64,000 nt of DNA, from the NCBI RefSeq assembly GCF_900100385.1, contig NZ_FNFC01000009.1, positions 62,001-126,000 of the forward strand. The letters run 5' to 3'. Every line of letters starts with the position of its first letter. The first letter of the stretch is position 1. A model generated the notes under the pieces. It was given only the letters and a program-made list of their open reading frames with translations, ran no database searches and was not told where the DNA came from. This document shows positions 1-8,175 of the stretch, piece after piece. Origin of the DNA: Halovenus aranensis (GTDB lineage Archaea; Halobacteriota; Halobacteria; Halobacteriales; Haloarculaceae). The translations under genes and the position numbers were made by a program.

Positions 1-241
1 CGTCGACGTGGACTGCCGTTTCGGCGTCGAAACTGCGTTCGCTCCGGCTCAGCACGAACTGGGCCGAACCGGGCAAGTCCTCGCGCATCGACTCGAAGGT
101 CCTCCGGCCGAGAACAACCGGGTGGTCGGCGACGCGACGCCTGTACTGGGCCTTGTCGGCGGGGATGCTCGGCCAGGGGAGCGCCCCGTCGTCTCCGATA
201 ACACCGTTGTCTGCGACCGCAGCTACCGAGACGAGTTCCAT
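1..241 (-). CDS. folA: Dihydrofolate reductase, 5' part (truncated by window edge)
   Basis: This is the N-terminal 80 codons of dihydrofolate reductase, which reduces dihydrofolate to tetrahydrofolate with NADPH. The ATG at 241 is followed by [16 protein letters not shown], then [14 protein letters not shown] and [11 protein letters not shown], which are the substrate-binding and cofactor-binding segments of the DHFR fold and closely match my memory of haloarchaeal Hdr proteins. The remaining C-terminal half lies beyond base 1. It is in the same orientation as the bat-type regulator upstream, with 68 bp between that gene's stop and this start. The family assignment is firm; whether the gene is complete cannot be seen. 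Confidence 0.9.
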   Translation of the reverse strand, partial: MELVSVAAVADNGVIGDDGALPWPSIPADKAQYRRRVADHPVVLGRRTFESMREDLPGSAQFVLSRSERSFDAETAVHVD

Positions 242-309
242 AGCTCGGCAGACGTGTTCGAGGTGAATAGCAGTTTCTTCCTGCGGTCGATAGCCGGGGC
301 TGTGGCGTC

Positions 310-963
310 TTATGCCTCCGGGTCGAACGCGTCGTAGACGGAGTTCTCGACCAGCGTCTTCACGCCTTTGCGGAGACGAATCGAGGCCGCCTGTGTCGTG
401 ATGTCGAGTTTCTCGCCGAGTTCCTGGAGCGTCGTCTCGCGTGGTACCTCGAAGTAACCGGTCTTGAGCCCCTCCCAGATGATTTCGAGCTGTTTCTGTG
501 TTAGGCCGAACGCCTCCTCGGACATGTGGAATGTGCCGTCGCGCATCACCGTTATCTCGGTCTCGATTGGCTCCTCGGAGATGGTATCCCAGAACTCGGT
601 AAACGACGCCTTATCGGGGAAGCTCATCTTCGTATACCAGCAGGAATTCATATTCTGTGCGTTGAGGTGAACGCCGCCGGCGTTGACCGCCGCATTGTAC
701 ACCCGCTCGTCGACCGTCCCCGACCCCACGTAGATATGATACAGCGTCCGGCTGTCTTCCTGGAGAATCGTCTGCAACGTCTCGACGTGCTGGTCTGCAT
801 GTGCACGCGCCTCGAAGCGCTCGGTGTTGCCACGGACCGAACAGGTGAGCCGGAGCGGAAAACGGCTGGTCGCGGTGAGATGGCTAATATTGACCTTGAT
901 ATCCGGGTACGTGTCCCGTATATCAGAGAGAACATCTCTGTTGTTTATGAACTCTACGTACAT
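310..963 (-). CDS. Bat-type (HTH_10) transcriptional regulator
   Basis: This 217-residue protein is a putative DNA-binding regulator of the bacterio-opsin-activator-like class found throughout haloarchaea. The C-terminal 55 or so residues form the HTH_10 domain, starting at [18 protein letters not shown] and including [18 protein letters not shown] and [15 protein letters not shown]. The N-terminal 150 residues are a variable domain of the type that precedes HTH_10 in this class; I see no PAS or kinase motif in it. It lies 97 bp downstream of a 'GRY..VSPVF' family gene on the same strand, the arrangement repeated at 53159-54409. Its target genes are unknown; autoregulation of the pair or control of folA downstream are only guesses. 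Confidence 0.85.
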   Translation of the reverse strand: MYVEFINNRDVLSDIRDTYPDIKVNISHLTATSRFPLRLTCSVRGNTERFEARAHADQHVETLQTILQEDSRTLYHIYVGSGTVDERVYNAAVNAGGVHLNAQNMNSCWYTKMSFPDKASFTEFWDTISEEPIETEITVMRDGTFHMSEEAFGLTQKQLEIIWEGLKTGYFEVPRETTLQELGEKLDITTQAASIRLRKGVKTLVENSVYDAFDPEA

Positions 964-1060
964 GCGTTCCTGTTGCGCTGTAGTTGCAAGTATGTTCCCC
1001 TGACTCGCTTAGACAGCCAGAACGGATAGATAACTCGAACTGTCTCACCGGAGGCGAACG

Positions 1061-1594
1061 CTACCACGTCAGCTCGAAGGCCGCCTGTTCGTCCGGGCCT
1101 GGTGAGGTTTCCGAGAGGTCGACAGAGCCGTCAGACAGTTGCCGCCCTGCGCCCAGAAACACACCCTTGAAATTCTCCAGCGGATACGGCGCGCCCTGTT
1201 TGATGCCGATGCGAGCGCTGTGGTCTCCCGTCTCCTCGACGACGTACCCACCCTCGTAGCCGCCACGGTGGGCATCTCTGTCGGCCTCGACGATAAACTG
1301 TAGCCCGTCGGCGACTGTCTCGATGTGGTCCGGCCACGGGGCAGCTTTTGCCTGCTCGATACCGGCTTCGGTGATAGTCTTGCTCCCGACCTCGTCTTTG
1401 ACCTGGTCCATCGCTTTCGCGTAGTTTAGCGCATCGTGCCAGGAATTCTCGGAGATGCTGTCTACGTCGAGGTCGTTCTCAGCGAACATCTTCCTCGTCT
1501 TTCGTTCAAACACTGGCGAAACTTTGCCAGTACTCTCTACAAACGCGAGAATGTACCGGCCAACTATCTCAGTTCCCTGTTGCATGCATCTCAT
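1061..1594 (-). CDS. 'GRY..VSPVF' family protein, copy 1 (unknown function)
   Basis: I do not recognise a named family with confidence. The 177-residue protein shares a clear pattern with three others in this window (44513-45055, 45163-45705, 53864-54409). The pattern is an N-terminal GRYILAFVES and VSPVFERK, a central GSKTITEAG, WPDHIETV, an A-R pair near GGYVVEE, a PYPLENFKGVF segment, and a C-terminal AFELTW ending in Trp. No signal peptide or membrane segment is visible, so it is probably cytoplasmic. ATGs also exist at 1612 and 1585; 1594 is chosen because it puts GRY about 11 residues from the start as in the paralogues. It is directly upstream of a bat-type regulator. The order of elements vaguely recalls heme-NO-binding/V4R-type sensor proteins, which is speculation. 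Confidence 0.75.
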   Translation of the reverse strand: MRCMQQGTEIVGRYILAFVESTGKVSPVFERKTRKMFAENDLDVDSISENSWHDALNYAKAMDQVKDEVGSKTITEAGIEQAKAAPWPDHIETVADGLQFIVEADRDAHRGGYEGGYVVEETGDHSARIGIKQGAPYPLENFKGVFLGAGRQLSDGSVDLSETSPGPDEQAAFELTW

Positions 1595-1769
1595 ACTCCG
1601 AGGGTATGTCATTTAAACTGCCATTTTTAATACTAAACTATAGCTGTGAAAACATGTTTGCTTCGATGGAGATGACAGTTAGGGCGTACGAATTCCTCGC
1701 AGACAGACCTCGGACACGCCACGGACCACCAGTGAACGAGTCACCGAACCGCCGTGTCGCTGAAGACTG

Positions 1770-3245
1770 TCAGTCGTCGGTGTTCACCTCGGTCTCGGAG
1801 TCGGCCTGGAGGCCGCTGCTGGACTCGCTTTGCTCGGTGCTGGCGGCACCTGTCTCGTCGACAGCGTCGTCATCGATAACGCCTTCGGCCCACCGACCGA
1901 GACTGAACCAGAAAGCGGCCAGCAAGAACGTCACGAAGGCACCGATGGCAAAGGAGGCCCAGACGCCGATGACGCCGAGGTCGAGCGCGGCAATCTGGAG
2001 GTCGAGAACGGGGACCGTGATGGTAAACGAGAACGCAAGCGCGAGCGCGATAGGGATGCGAAACACCCAGCGCGCCAGTACTGACAGTGCCATCGCGACT
2101 TTCGTCTGGCCCGCGCCGCGGAACGCGCCCTGAATAACCATCGTCCCGCCGAAAAAGCCCCAGAACGGGGCGATGACAGTGAGGAAGGTGCGTCCCTCGG
2201 CGACAGTATCGGCGCTGTCGTCGAACAGCCCAATCAGGAACTCCGGGACGAGGATACAGATACCGCCAGCGACAAATAGCATCGCCATCGTTCCCGCTGT
2301 CGCGACCCACGTCACGCGCCTGGCGCGGTCGGGCGTGTCCGCGCCGAGGTTCTGTCCGACACCGGTCGCGGCGGCTTGGCCGACGGCGCCGGCGACCGAC
2401 CAAGTGACCGACATCAGCCGGATACCGATGCCGTAGGCGGCGATGGCGGCCGTTCCGAATGGGGTGACGAATGCGGCCATCGCCACCGATGCGAAGCTCC
2501 GCGCCCAGCCGTCGAGTGTCGCCGGATAGCCAACATCGACCAGTTTCTTCAACAGCGTCGGGTCCGGCGCGAGGTCACGCAGGTAGAGTTTCACGCCGAA
2601 GCCGCCACGGAGCAGGATGACGATACCCGTTCCGGCCGCGAACGCTCTGGCGACGAACGTGGCCCAGCCGGCACCGCGGGTCCCCATCTCGGGCAACGGC
2701 CCCCAGCCGAGGATGAAAAACGGGTCGATAATTACGTTCATCCCCGCCGAGATGAACACAAGCCACATCGCCGTCCGCGTGTCGCCTGCGCCCTGGAGTG
2801 CAGCCCGGAAGGCGAAGAACAGAAATGTCAGCGGAAGTGTAAGAAAAATGACTTCGATGTAGGCAAGCGCCGCGTCGAAGACCGCATCCTCTGCGCCCAT
2901 CAGCGCCAGTAACTCCTCGCGGAAGAGAAACCCGAGCGTCGCGAGGACTGCCGAGACGCCAAGCGCCAGTAACACGGTTTGAGCGACGACGTGGTCGGCT
3001 TTGCGGCGGTCGTCCGCGCCAACGTACTGCGAGACGAGCGCGATGGTCGCGGCTGTCAGCCCTACCGCCGTCGAGACGAACATCCACGACAGCGGAAACA
3101 TCAGAGAGACACCCGCCACGGCGTCAGAGCCGACGCGACCGACCCAGAAGATATCCGCCAGGTTGTAGGCGGTCTGGAGGAGGTTCCCCAACACGAGCGG
3201 CCACGACAGTGCCAGCACCTTCGGGGCGATTGCCCCGGTGGTCAT
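1770..3245 (-). CDS. MATE family multidrug/sodium efflux protein
   Basis: This 491-residue integral membrane protein belongs to the MATE family, which exports drugs or other organic cations in exchange for Na+ or H+. About twelve hydrophobic segments are visible in two homologous halves. The opening segment LSWPLVLGNLLQTAYNLADI followed by FWVGRVGSDAVAGVSL is characteristic of MATE, and the second half repeats it with VDVGYPATLDGWARS and AIAAYGIGIRLMS. The last 40 residues form a hydrophilic acidic tail. An in-frame GTG at 3272 exists, but a TATA-like sequence near 3283 fits the ATG at 3245 better. The substrate cannot be inferred. Confidence 0.9.
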   Translation of the reverse strand: MTTGAIAPKVLALSWPLVLGNLLQTAYNLADIFWVGRVGSDAVAGVSLMFPLSWMFVSTAVGLTAATIALVSQYVGADDRRKADHVVAQTVLLALGVSAVLATLGFLFREELLALMGAEDAVFDAALAYIEVIFLTLPLTFLFFAFRAALQGAGDTRTAMWLVFISAGMNVIIDPFFILGWGPLPEMGTRGAGWATFVARAFAAGTGIVILLRGGFGVKLYLRDLAPDPTLLKKLVDVGYPATLDGWARSFASVAMAAFVTPFGTAAIAAYGIGIRLMSVTWSVAGAVGQAAATGVGQNLGADTPDRARRVTWVATAGTMAMLFVAGGICILVPEFLIGLFDDSADTVAEGRTFLTVIAPFWGFFGGTMVIQGAFRGAGQTKVAMALSVLARWVFRIPIALALAFSFTITVPVLDLQIAALDLGVIGVWASFAIGAFVTFLLAAFWFSLGRWAEGVIDDDAVDETGAASTEQSESSSGLQADSETEVNTDD

Positions 3246-3318
3246 GTCGATACCTTTGCGTTCGGTTGCCACTGGCTATATCTTGGGTGGCATCACTATC
3301 AAACCGGCGCTTGTCGGC

Positions 3319-3579
3319 CTAGTCGTCTGTCGCGGACTCGCGGAGCTGCGAGAGTCGACCCTCGTCGTCGCCTTTCTCGGTGTCGTCGGACCCCATCTCC
3401 TCGAAGACGCCGCTGATGTCGTGTCGTTTCTCGCCGACGAGTGCGCCCAAGAGCGCGCCGGTCGCACCGCCAGTACTCGCGCCGTTGCGACTCACGAGTC
3501 CGCCGAGGAATGCGCCGATTGCCGCGCCGATTGCCGCGTACCGTGCGCGTCGGAACGCGCCGATAAGTCGTTCTTTCAT
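3319..3579 (-). CDS. Small glycine-rich membrane protein, unknown function
   Basis: This 86-residue protein begins MKERLIGAFRRARY and then has a Gly/Ala-rich hydrophobic stretch (AAIGAAIGAFLGGLV) and a second one (GGATGALLGALVG). This resembles glycine-zipper membrane segments. The C-terminal third is charged and acidic (GSDDTEKGDDEG). I do not recognise a function. The ATG at 3579 is preferred over in-frame starts farther upstream, because the residues encoded there look non-coding. It lies between the MATE gene, same strand and 73 bp downstream, and the divergent prolyl oligopeptidase gene. Confidence 0.7.
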   Translation of the reverse strand: MKERLIGAFRRARYAAIGAAIGAFLGGLVSRNGASTGGATGALLGALVGEKRHDISGVFEEMGSDDTEKGDDEGRLSQLRESATDD

Positions 3580-3674
3580 ATATGTTGGTACGTCAACCGC
3601 GTATAAAACGATTGCCTCAACTCTCACAATCCGACACCACAACAGCAAAGAGCCTTCTCACACCACCAATACCC

Positions 3675-5717
3675 ATGTCAACTTACCCCACGACAGAGCG
3701 CGAGCCCGTCACCGACACCCTCCACGGCGAGTCCATCGAGGACCCGTACCGTTGGCTCGAAGGCGACGACGACCGCGTCGACGAGTGGGAACAGCGACAG
3801 AACGAATACACCGAGACGGTCATCCAGACCGACCGCCGGGCATCGCTCGAACCGGCCTTCGAGGAACTGGGCTGGCGCGAGAACTACTTCCTGCCGACGG
3901 TTCGGGGCGGGCGGTACTTCCAGCGTATCGAACCAGCCGAGGCCGAACAGCCACGGCTGACCGTCCGGGACGAGCCCGACGGCGACCCCCGGACGCTCGT
4001 CGACCCGACAGACCTCGACGAGACGGTTTCCCTGCAGTGGTTCGAGCCGAACTGGGACGGGACGCTCGTCGTCTACGGACTGATGGATGCAGGAACCGAA
4101 CAGTACGACCTCCGAGTCCTCGATGTCGACGCTCGCGATGTCGTCGACAGTATCGACGATGTCGGCCGCTGTAACGGTGCATCCTGGGACGACCGCGGGT
4201 TCTACTACAGCGCGACCGGCGCTGCCGACGAGGGCGGCCAGCTTGACAAGCAGCTCCGATATCACGAACTCGACGGTGAGGACCGACTCGTCACTGCCGA
4301 CTTCGACCCCGAGCGGTGGCCGGCGGTGCAGGTCGGTCCCGAATCAGGTGTCGTCCTCGTGACTGTCGGGGAACTCGGCACCGACAGCGAACTCTTCGCG
4401 CTCGACGACGGCGACCTCAAGCCGGTCTTGACCGACCTCGATGCACCGCTTACGCCGACGCTGCAGGAGGGACGGGTCTACGTCCACACGACCGCAGGCG
4501 CGCCGCGTGGACGGGTGCTCGCCCACGACGCCGCCACGGTTGCCGACGCTTCGGAACTCGACGATTTCGACACAGTCGTCCCCGAGTCCGCCGACACGAT
4601 TCAACAGCTCGCACCTGTCGGCGACGGCGTCGCAATCCACCGGATTCGGGACGCGAGTTCGGTCGTCTCGCTGCACGAGGCCGACGGGACCGAGCGCTAC
4701 GAGCTCTCGCTCCCGGAGTTTGCTGGCATCCCCCGAGGCGGCCTCGGGAGCAACCGCGAGTCAGCCGAACTGTTTTGTTTCCTCCAGGGACTCGACAGAC
4801 CGACGAGCATCATCCACGCCGAGACAGGACCCGACGCCGGGCCTGACGGCTGGGCGGTCCTCCAGTCGCCGACACTGCCCGAGGCACTCGACCCACAGCA
4901 GGGGCTCGATTTGACCGTCGAGCGCCGCTGGGTCGAGTCCACCGACGCCGCCAGCGTGCCCGTCTACGTCGTCCACCGCTCGGATATCGACCTCGACGGT
5001 GACGCGCCGGCGGTGTTGTACGGCTATGGTGGCTTTCGTATCCCGCTGTTGCCGAGCCTCGACCCCTACCGGCTGCCGTTCCTGCGAGACGGCGGCGTTT
5101 TCGCGCTGGCGTGTCTGCGCGGCGGCTCCGAGTTCGGCGAGGAGTGGCACGAACAGGGCGCCCGTGAACACAAAGAGCACACCTTCGATGACTTCGAGGC
5201 CGTCGCCGAGGACCTCGTCGAGGCAGGCTACACCAGCGCGGACCGCCTCGCGGGCTGGGGTGGCAGTAACGGCGGGCTGACCGTCGGCGCGGCGCTCACC
5301 CGTCGCCCGGACCTGTTCGGGGCACTCGTCTGTTCGGTCCCGCTGCTCGATATGCTCCGCTTTCATACGTTCCTGCTCGGCCAGGCCTGGACCGGCGAGT
5401 ACGGCTCGCCCGAAGACGAGGCGGCCTTCGAGTGGCTGCGGTCGTACTCGCCGTATCACAACGTCAAACAGCGACCCTATCCGGCGACGCTGTTCGCAAC
5501 CGCCGCCGGCGACACGCGGGTCCACCCCTCCCACGCCCGGAAGATGACTGCCCGACTCCAGGAAGCAACGACGGGCGAGGACCCGATCTGTTATCACAGC
5601 GTCGAAGAGACCGGCCACGGGACCGGGACGCCCACCTCGCTGGAGATAGAACAGACGCTCGATAAGTGGGCGTTCGTCTACGAGACACTCGACGTTAGCT
5701 CCGATACCGGAAGCTGA
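3675..5717 (+). CDS. Prolyl oligopeptidase family serine peptidase (S9A)
   Basis: This 680-residue enzyme would cleave short peptides after proline in the cytoplasm. Residues 1-400 form the seven-bladed beta-propeller region, opening with DPYRWLEGDD. The rest is the alpha/beta-hydrolase catalytic domain with the complete triad: Ser531 in GWGGSNGGLT, Asp613 in AGDTRVHP and His648 in EETGHGTG. PAVLYGYGGF and RGGSEFGEEWHEQG are also typical of the S9A family. No signal peptide is present. The ATG at 3675 is chosen because translation from upstream codons gives unrelated sequence. Its 3' end overlaps by 23 bp the 3' end of the convergent gene at 5695-5943. Confidence 0.95.
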   Translation: MSTYPTTEREPVTDTLHGESIEDPYRWLEGDDDRVDEWEQRQNEYTETVIQTDRRASLEPAFEELGWRENYFLPTVRGGRYFQRIEPAEAEQPRLTVRDEPDGDPRTLVDPTDLDETVSLQWFEPNWDGTLVVYGLMDAGTEQYDLRVLDVDARDVVDSIDDVGRCNGASWDDRGFYYSATGAADEGGQLDKQLRYHELDGEDRLVTADFDPERWPAVQVGPESGVVLVTVGELGTDSELFALDDGDLKPVLTDLDAPLTPTLQEGRVYVHTTAGAPRGRVLAHDAATVADASELDDFDTVVPESADTIQQLAPVGDGVAIHRIRDASSVVSLHEADGTERYELSLPEFAGIPRGGLGSNRESAELFCFLQGLDRPTSIIHAETGPDAGPDGWAVLQSPTLPEALDPQQGLDLTVERRWVESTDAASVPVYVVHRSDIDLDGDAPAVLYGYGGFRIPLLPSLDPYRLPFLRDGGVFALACLRGGSEFGEEWHEQGAREHKEHTFDDFEAVAEDLVEAGYTSADRLAGWGGSNGGLTVGAALTRRPDLFGALVCSVPLLDMLRFHTFLLGQAWTGEYGSPEDEAAFEWLRSYSPYHNVKQRPYPATLFATAAGDTRVHPSHARKMTARLQEATTGEDPICYHSVEETGHGTGTPTSLEIEQTLDKWAFVYETLDVSSDTGS

Positions 5718-5943
5718 CGACCGTCGTCATCGCGTCTCGGCCCTCGGTGGACTCCGTCGAGACATCCAGCCCGAGGACGTCCGCCTCGTCGACGACCTCG
5801 TGTGTAATCGCACGGAGTTGTTCGGCACTTGCCTCGTCGTCGAGTATCTCGATTCGGAGTTGTCGTCGGTTCCGGGTCACGTCTGCAACGTCGTAGCCTT
5901 CCGATTCGAACGCGTCTCTGAGGTCTGCATCGACTCCTGACAT
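5695..5943 (-). CDS. Small conserved-looking haloarchaeal protein, unknown function
   Basis: This 82-residue acidic protein starts MSGVDADLRDAFESEGYDV and ends TTVVSFRYRS. Alternating hydrophobic strands (RQLRIEILDDEAS and TTVVSFRYR) with a helix between them suggest a small alpha/beta domain, but I recognise no motif. It is convergent with the prolyl oligopeptidase gene and overlaps its last 23 bp, so one of the two stop regions serves both genes. Codon use is typical of the chromosome, with a strong third-position GC bias, which supports it being real. Confidence 0.65.
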   Translation of the reverse strand: MSGVDADLRDAFESEGYDVADVTRNRRQLRIEILDDEASAEQLRAITHEVVDEADVLGLDVSTESTEGRDAMTTVVSFRYRS

Positions 5944-6001
5944 ACCCCTGTCTTCACAGAGTGGCTACTAAAATCCCTACCCGGCGGCGACCGCCACGAC
6001 G

Positions 6002-6478
6002 CTACACCTCGCGGGCGACCATCTCGCCCCAGCCCTCGAAGCCCCACCGCTCGTAGAACGCCTGCGCGCGGTCGTTTTTCTTGTCGACATCAAGGACCAG
6101 CCTATCGAGCGGGAGTGACTGCTCGCGGGCGAGCGCGAGCGCCGCCTCCATCAGCTCGTCTGCGACCCCGTCGCCCCGGAACGCCGGGCGGACGTAAATC
6201 TCGTTGAGGACGGCCGCGTCCCAGATGTACGCGAGCGACTCGGGGAGGACGAAGACGTAGCCCGCGAGTTCGCCGTCGCGCTCGCTGACCTGAACGGCCC
6301 GCTCTTGCTCGGCGACACAGCGCCGGACCCAGTCGAGATACTCCGCCCTGTAGTCGGCGTCGAGTTTGCCCTCGTAGGCGTCGGCTTTCGCCTCGTCGCC
6401 CGTCGAACTGCCGAGTTCGCGTTCGAACCCGCGTTTGAGTTCCCAGAGCGCCTCGGCGTCGTCGTACGGTCGGACCAT
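6002..6478 (-). CDS. GNAT family N-acetyltransferase
   Basis: This 158-residue protein is an acyl-CoA-dependent N-acetyltransferase of unknown substrate. The GNAT core is visible: the strand ELAGYVFVLPES, then EIYVRPAFRGDGVADELMEAAL, which contains the acetyl-CoA-binding R-G-x-G-x-A signature (here RGDGVA). It ends with the C-terminal DKKNDRAQAFYERWGFEGWG, the usual Asn-Ala-FYE-GF segment. The ATG at 6478 gives a normal GNAT length; an upstream in-frame codon at 6505 adds only non-conserved residues. It is a single gene, convergent with tRNA-Gly on the other strand. Confidence 0.85.
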   Translation of the reverse strand: MVRPYDDAEALWELKRGFERELGSSTGDEAKADAYEGKLDADYRAEYLDWVRRCVAEQERAVQVSERDGELAGYVFVLPESLAYIWDAAVLNEIYVRPAFRGDGVADELMEAALALAREQSLPLDRLVLDVDKKNDRAQAFYERWGFEGWGEMVAREV

Positions 6479-6599
6479 GGTCGACCGCTGGCTCCAGAGG
6501 GCCAAGAGTCTTCCCGCTCGTCCGGCACCCCCCAGCGCGACTGCTCGGGTGACAGCGAACAGAAATTCCCTTAAAGGTGGAACTGGTACGGGTAGATGC

Positions 6600-6670
6600 G
6601 CGCGGTTGGTCTAGTGGCAGGACCTGAGCCTTCCAAGCTCATGGCCCGGGTTCAAATCCCGGACCGCGCA
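6600..6670 (+). tRNA. tRNA-Gly (anticodon TCC)
   Basis: The cloverleaf folds by eye. The acceptor GCGCGGT pairs with ACCGCGC, followed by discriminator A. The anticodon stem TGAGC/GCTCA encloses loop CTTCCAA with anticodon TCC. The T arm is CCGGG-TTCAAAT-CCCGG, and the D arm carries GGTCTAGTGGCAGGACC. No intron and no encoded CCA are seen. A TTAAA-containing promoter-like sequence lies about 30 bp upstream. It is followed by a cluster of inverted repeats and a lower-GC stretch with a GrpB gene. Confidence 0.96.
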
Positions 6671-6726
6671 CTACCACTTTTTGCTTCCTCGGGTTTCCTC
6701 ACTCACTACGTTCGCTGCGGGAGCAG

Positions 6727-6858
6727 CGTGGCGGCTTCGCTGCCACGACATTCAGTTGCGGGCCGCCGGCCCGCAACTCGCTCGGTCGCAAAAACCTGGG
6801 GAAAAACTCTCTCGGCCCTCACTGCGTTCGCGCCGAGTGAACCGCGCCTTCGGCGCGG
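6727..6858. repeat. Cluster of three perfect or near-perfect GC-rich inverted repeats downstream of tRNA-Gly
   Basis: Three dyads follow each other. The first is at 6727-6747, with arms CGTGGC/GCCACG extended by two more pairs around CTTCG. The second is at 6754-6778, with 11-bp perfect arms AGTTGCGGGCC/GGCCCGCAACT around GCC. The third is at 6842-6858, with 7-bp perfect arms CCGCGCC/GGCGCGG around TTC. Between them lie repeats of the TCACTCACTACGTTCGC/CTCACTGCGTTCGCG type. These could end tRNA transcription or be remnants of a mobile element; no ORF here looks coding. Confidence 0.6.
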
Positions 6859-7189
6859 ACATAATGAATGAGTATATAATCAATGGATAGCGGTGTGGAC
6901 TGACCGTCAAAGAAACTGCCAGATTTGAATGGTGTCCGTACTGATATGCAAGCTACAGGGTGGGGGTCTTCCATGACAGTTCACCCGACATTCCGGGGAC
7001 TGAAACCCGGAAGAGACTGATTCCACGACTTGCTGCCCAAACCAATGGACGGGTATCCACTCTCAACGACCTTACCGCTGGACTATCCAAAACATTTAAA
7101 TACATTGGGTACGAAATGGTAAGTAGGTAGTAAATTAAACTCAAACGATTAATTTTTTCCGGTAGCAGATGCTACGTTCTCGTCCAGCA
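6859..7189. other. Gene-poor, lower-GC stretch before the GrpB gene
   Basis: No confident gene is seen. A GTG-started frame from 6960 to 7131 would give 56 residues ending in KTFKYIGYEMVSR; it has some protein-like character but is too short to call. A clear TATA-like ATTTAAATACA sits near 7094-7104, and a second AT-rich run lies just before the GrpB start. The base composition is distinctly more AT-rich than the flanking housekeeping genes. Confidence 0.4.
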
Positions 7190-7753
7190 ATGGACCCCGA
7201 CGAAGATATTACACTGCTTGAAGATCCGGTCTGGACAGAGAAATATAAGCGCGAGGAGGAACGGCTGCAGGCGGCTGCTGAAGAAGGACTGCTCGGCGTT
7301 CACCACGTTGGAAGTACTTCGATTCCGGACGTGCCCGGCAAACCTGCACTGGACGTACTTGTCGCCTTCGACTCGTTTGAACATATGGATGCGACGGCAG
7401 AACGAATCGAAGCGAAACACGAAGAGTTTGAGCGGTTCTCCGCGACGGACACCTCAATACTGCTTATAAACTGGGCCGACGACTATGCTGTCTTCCACAG
7501 GATGCACACGATGGACGACGAAGAGAAGATCAGAAACCAGATTCTTTTCCGTGACTACCTTCGCAATCATGCCGATGCACGCAGGGAGTATGAAGAGGTC
7601 AAGCGTGAAGCCGTCGAGAACCACGCCGACGACCCTGGCGATTACACTAAGGCAAAGACAGATGTCGTTACTGACTTGATCCAACGAGCAGAAGCGGCAG
7701 GCTACGAGGAGCGTCTTCCGGACTACCTTCAGACATCACAGCCTTCGCAGTAA
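7190..7753 (+). CDS. GrpB/UPF0157 family nucleotidyltransferase-like protein
   Basis: This 187-residue protein belongs to the GrpB (UPF0157) family, members of the nucleotidyltransferase fold often linked to dephospho-CoA kinase-like enzymes; the substrate is unknown. The hallmarks are PVWTEKYKREEERLQ at the start, HHVGSTSIPDVPGKPALDVL with the GSTS and D-x-L residues of the active site, and the C-terminal region RNHADARREYEEVKREA. An alternative ATG at 7169 would add seven residues. GC content is lower than in its neighbours, and it sits just beyond a tRNA gene, which is consistent with acquisition by transfer, though no flanking att copy is found. Confidence 0.88.
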   Translation: MDPDEDITLLEDPVWTEKYKREEERLQAAAEEGLLGVHHVGSTSIPDVPGKPALDVLVAFDSFEHMDATAERIEAKHEEFERFSATDTSILLINWADDYAVFHRMHTMDDEEKIRNQILFRDYLRNHADARREYEEVKREAVENHADDPGDYTKAKTDVVTDLIQRAEAAGYEERLPDYLQTSQPSQ

Positions 7754-7780
7754 CGACACGGCTGCCGCCGCAAAGTATCG

Positions 7781-7817
7781 ACTACCGGGCACGAGCAGGG
7801 TTGGCGTGCCCGGTAGT
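7781..7817 (+). terminator. Perfect 13-bp inverted repeat after the GrpB gene
   Basis: The arms ACTACCGGGCACG and CGTGCCCGGTAGT are perfectly complementary around an 11-nt loop, starting 28 bp after the GrpB stop codon. No long T run follows, so termination is inferred from position only. An alternative is a mobile-element end or protein-binding dyad. Confidence 0.5.
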
Positions 7818-8175
7818 AGTGTCGTTGTCTCGAATACCCATGGGGCTACGTTCATTCTGGATGAAGACATAGCAGTCCGATACCAGAAAACCGAGGGCTC
7901 GGCACTCATAGAGTCGTCAATGTTGACCTGAGTTGCTGTATAGACACAGCAACTGCGAAGCTGATTCAAACGATTCGAGGTGGTATAAACGGTTACAGAC
8001 CGTAGAATCTTCTGCATATTTCCCCGATTTAGTTACGGATTTCAGACAAATATCCATTCGTAGCGGTATGTACACTCCCTGTACTGAGCGGGTTTGTCGG
8101 ACAGAGGGTCGCCGACCGAGCGGAACTGTCCACAGTTCGTGAGGTATATACACCGACCTCGTAAATCAGTAGACA
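7818..8175 (+). promoter_or_regulatory. Gap upstream of glyceraldehyde-3-phosphate dehydrogenase, with promoter
   Basis: No gene is seen in these 358 bp; short frames on both strands look random. A good TATA box, GTATATAC, lies at 8144-8151, about 25-32 bp before the ATG at 8176, as expected for a leaderless haloarchaeal transcript. The rest is moderately AT-rich and unassigned. Confidence 0.6.

Noticed and set aside
6600-6670. tRNA-Gly as an attachment site
   Set aside because: No second copy of its 3' end was found downstream in the window, in contrast to tRNA-Arg.
6960-7131. GTG-started 56-residue frame in the gap after tRNA-Gly
   Set aside because: Too short, and there is no ribosome site, family resemblance or neighbour support; noted only in the gap description.
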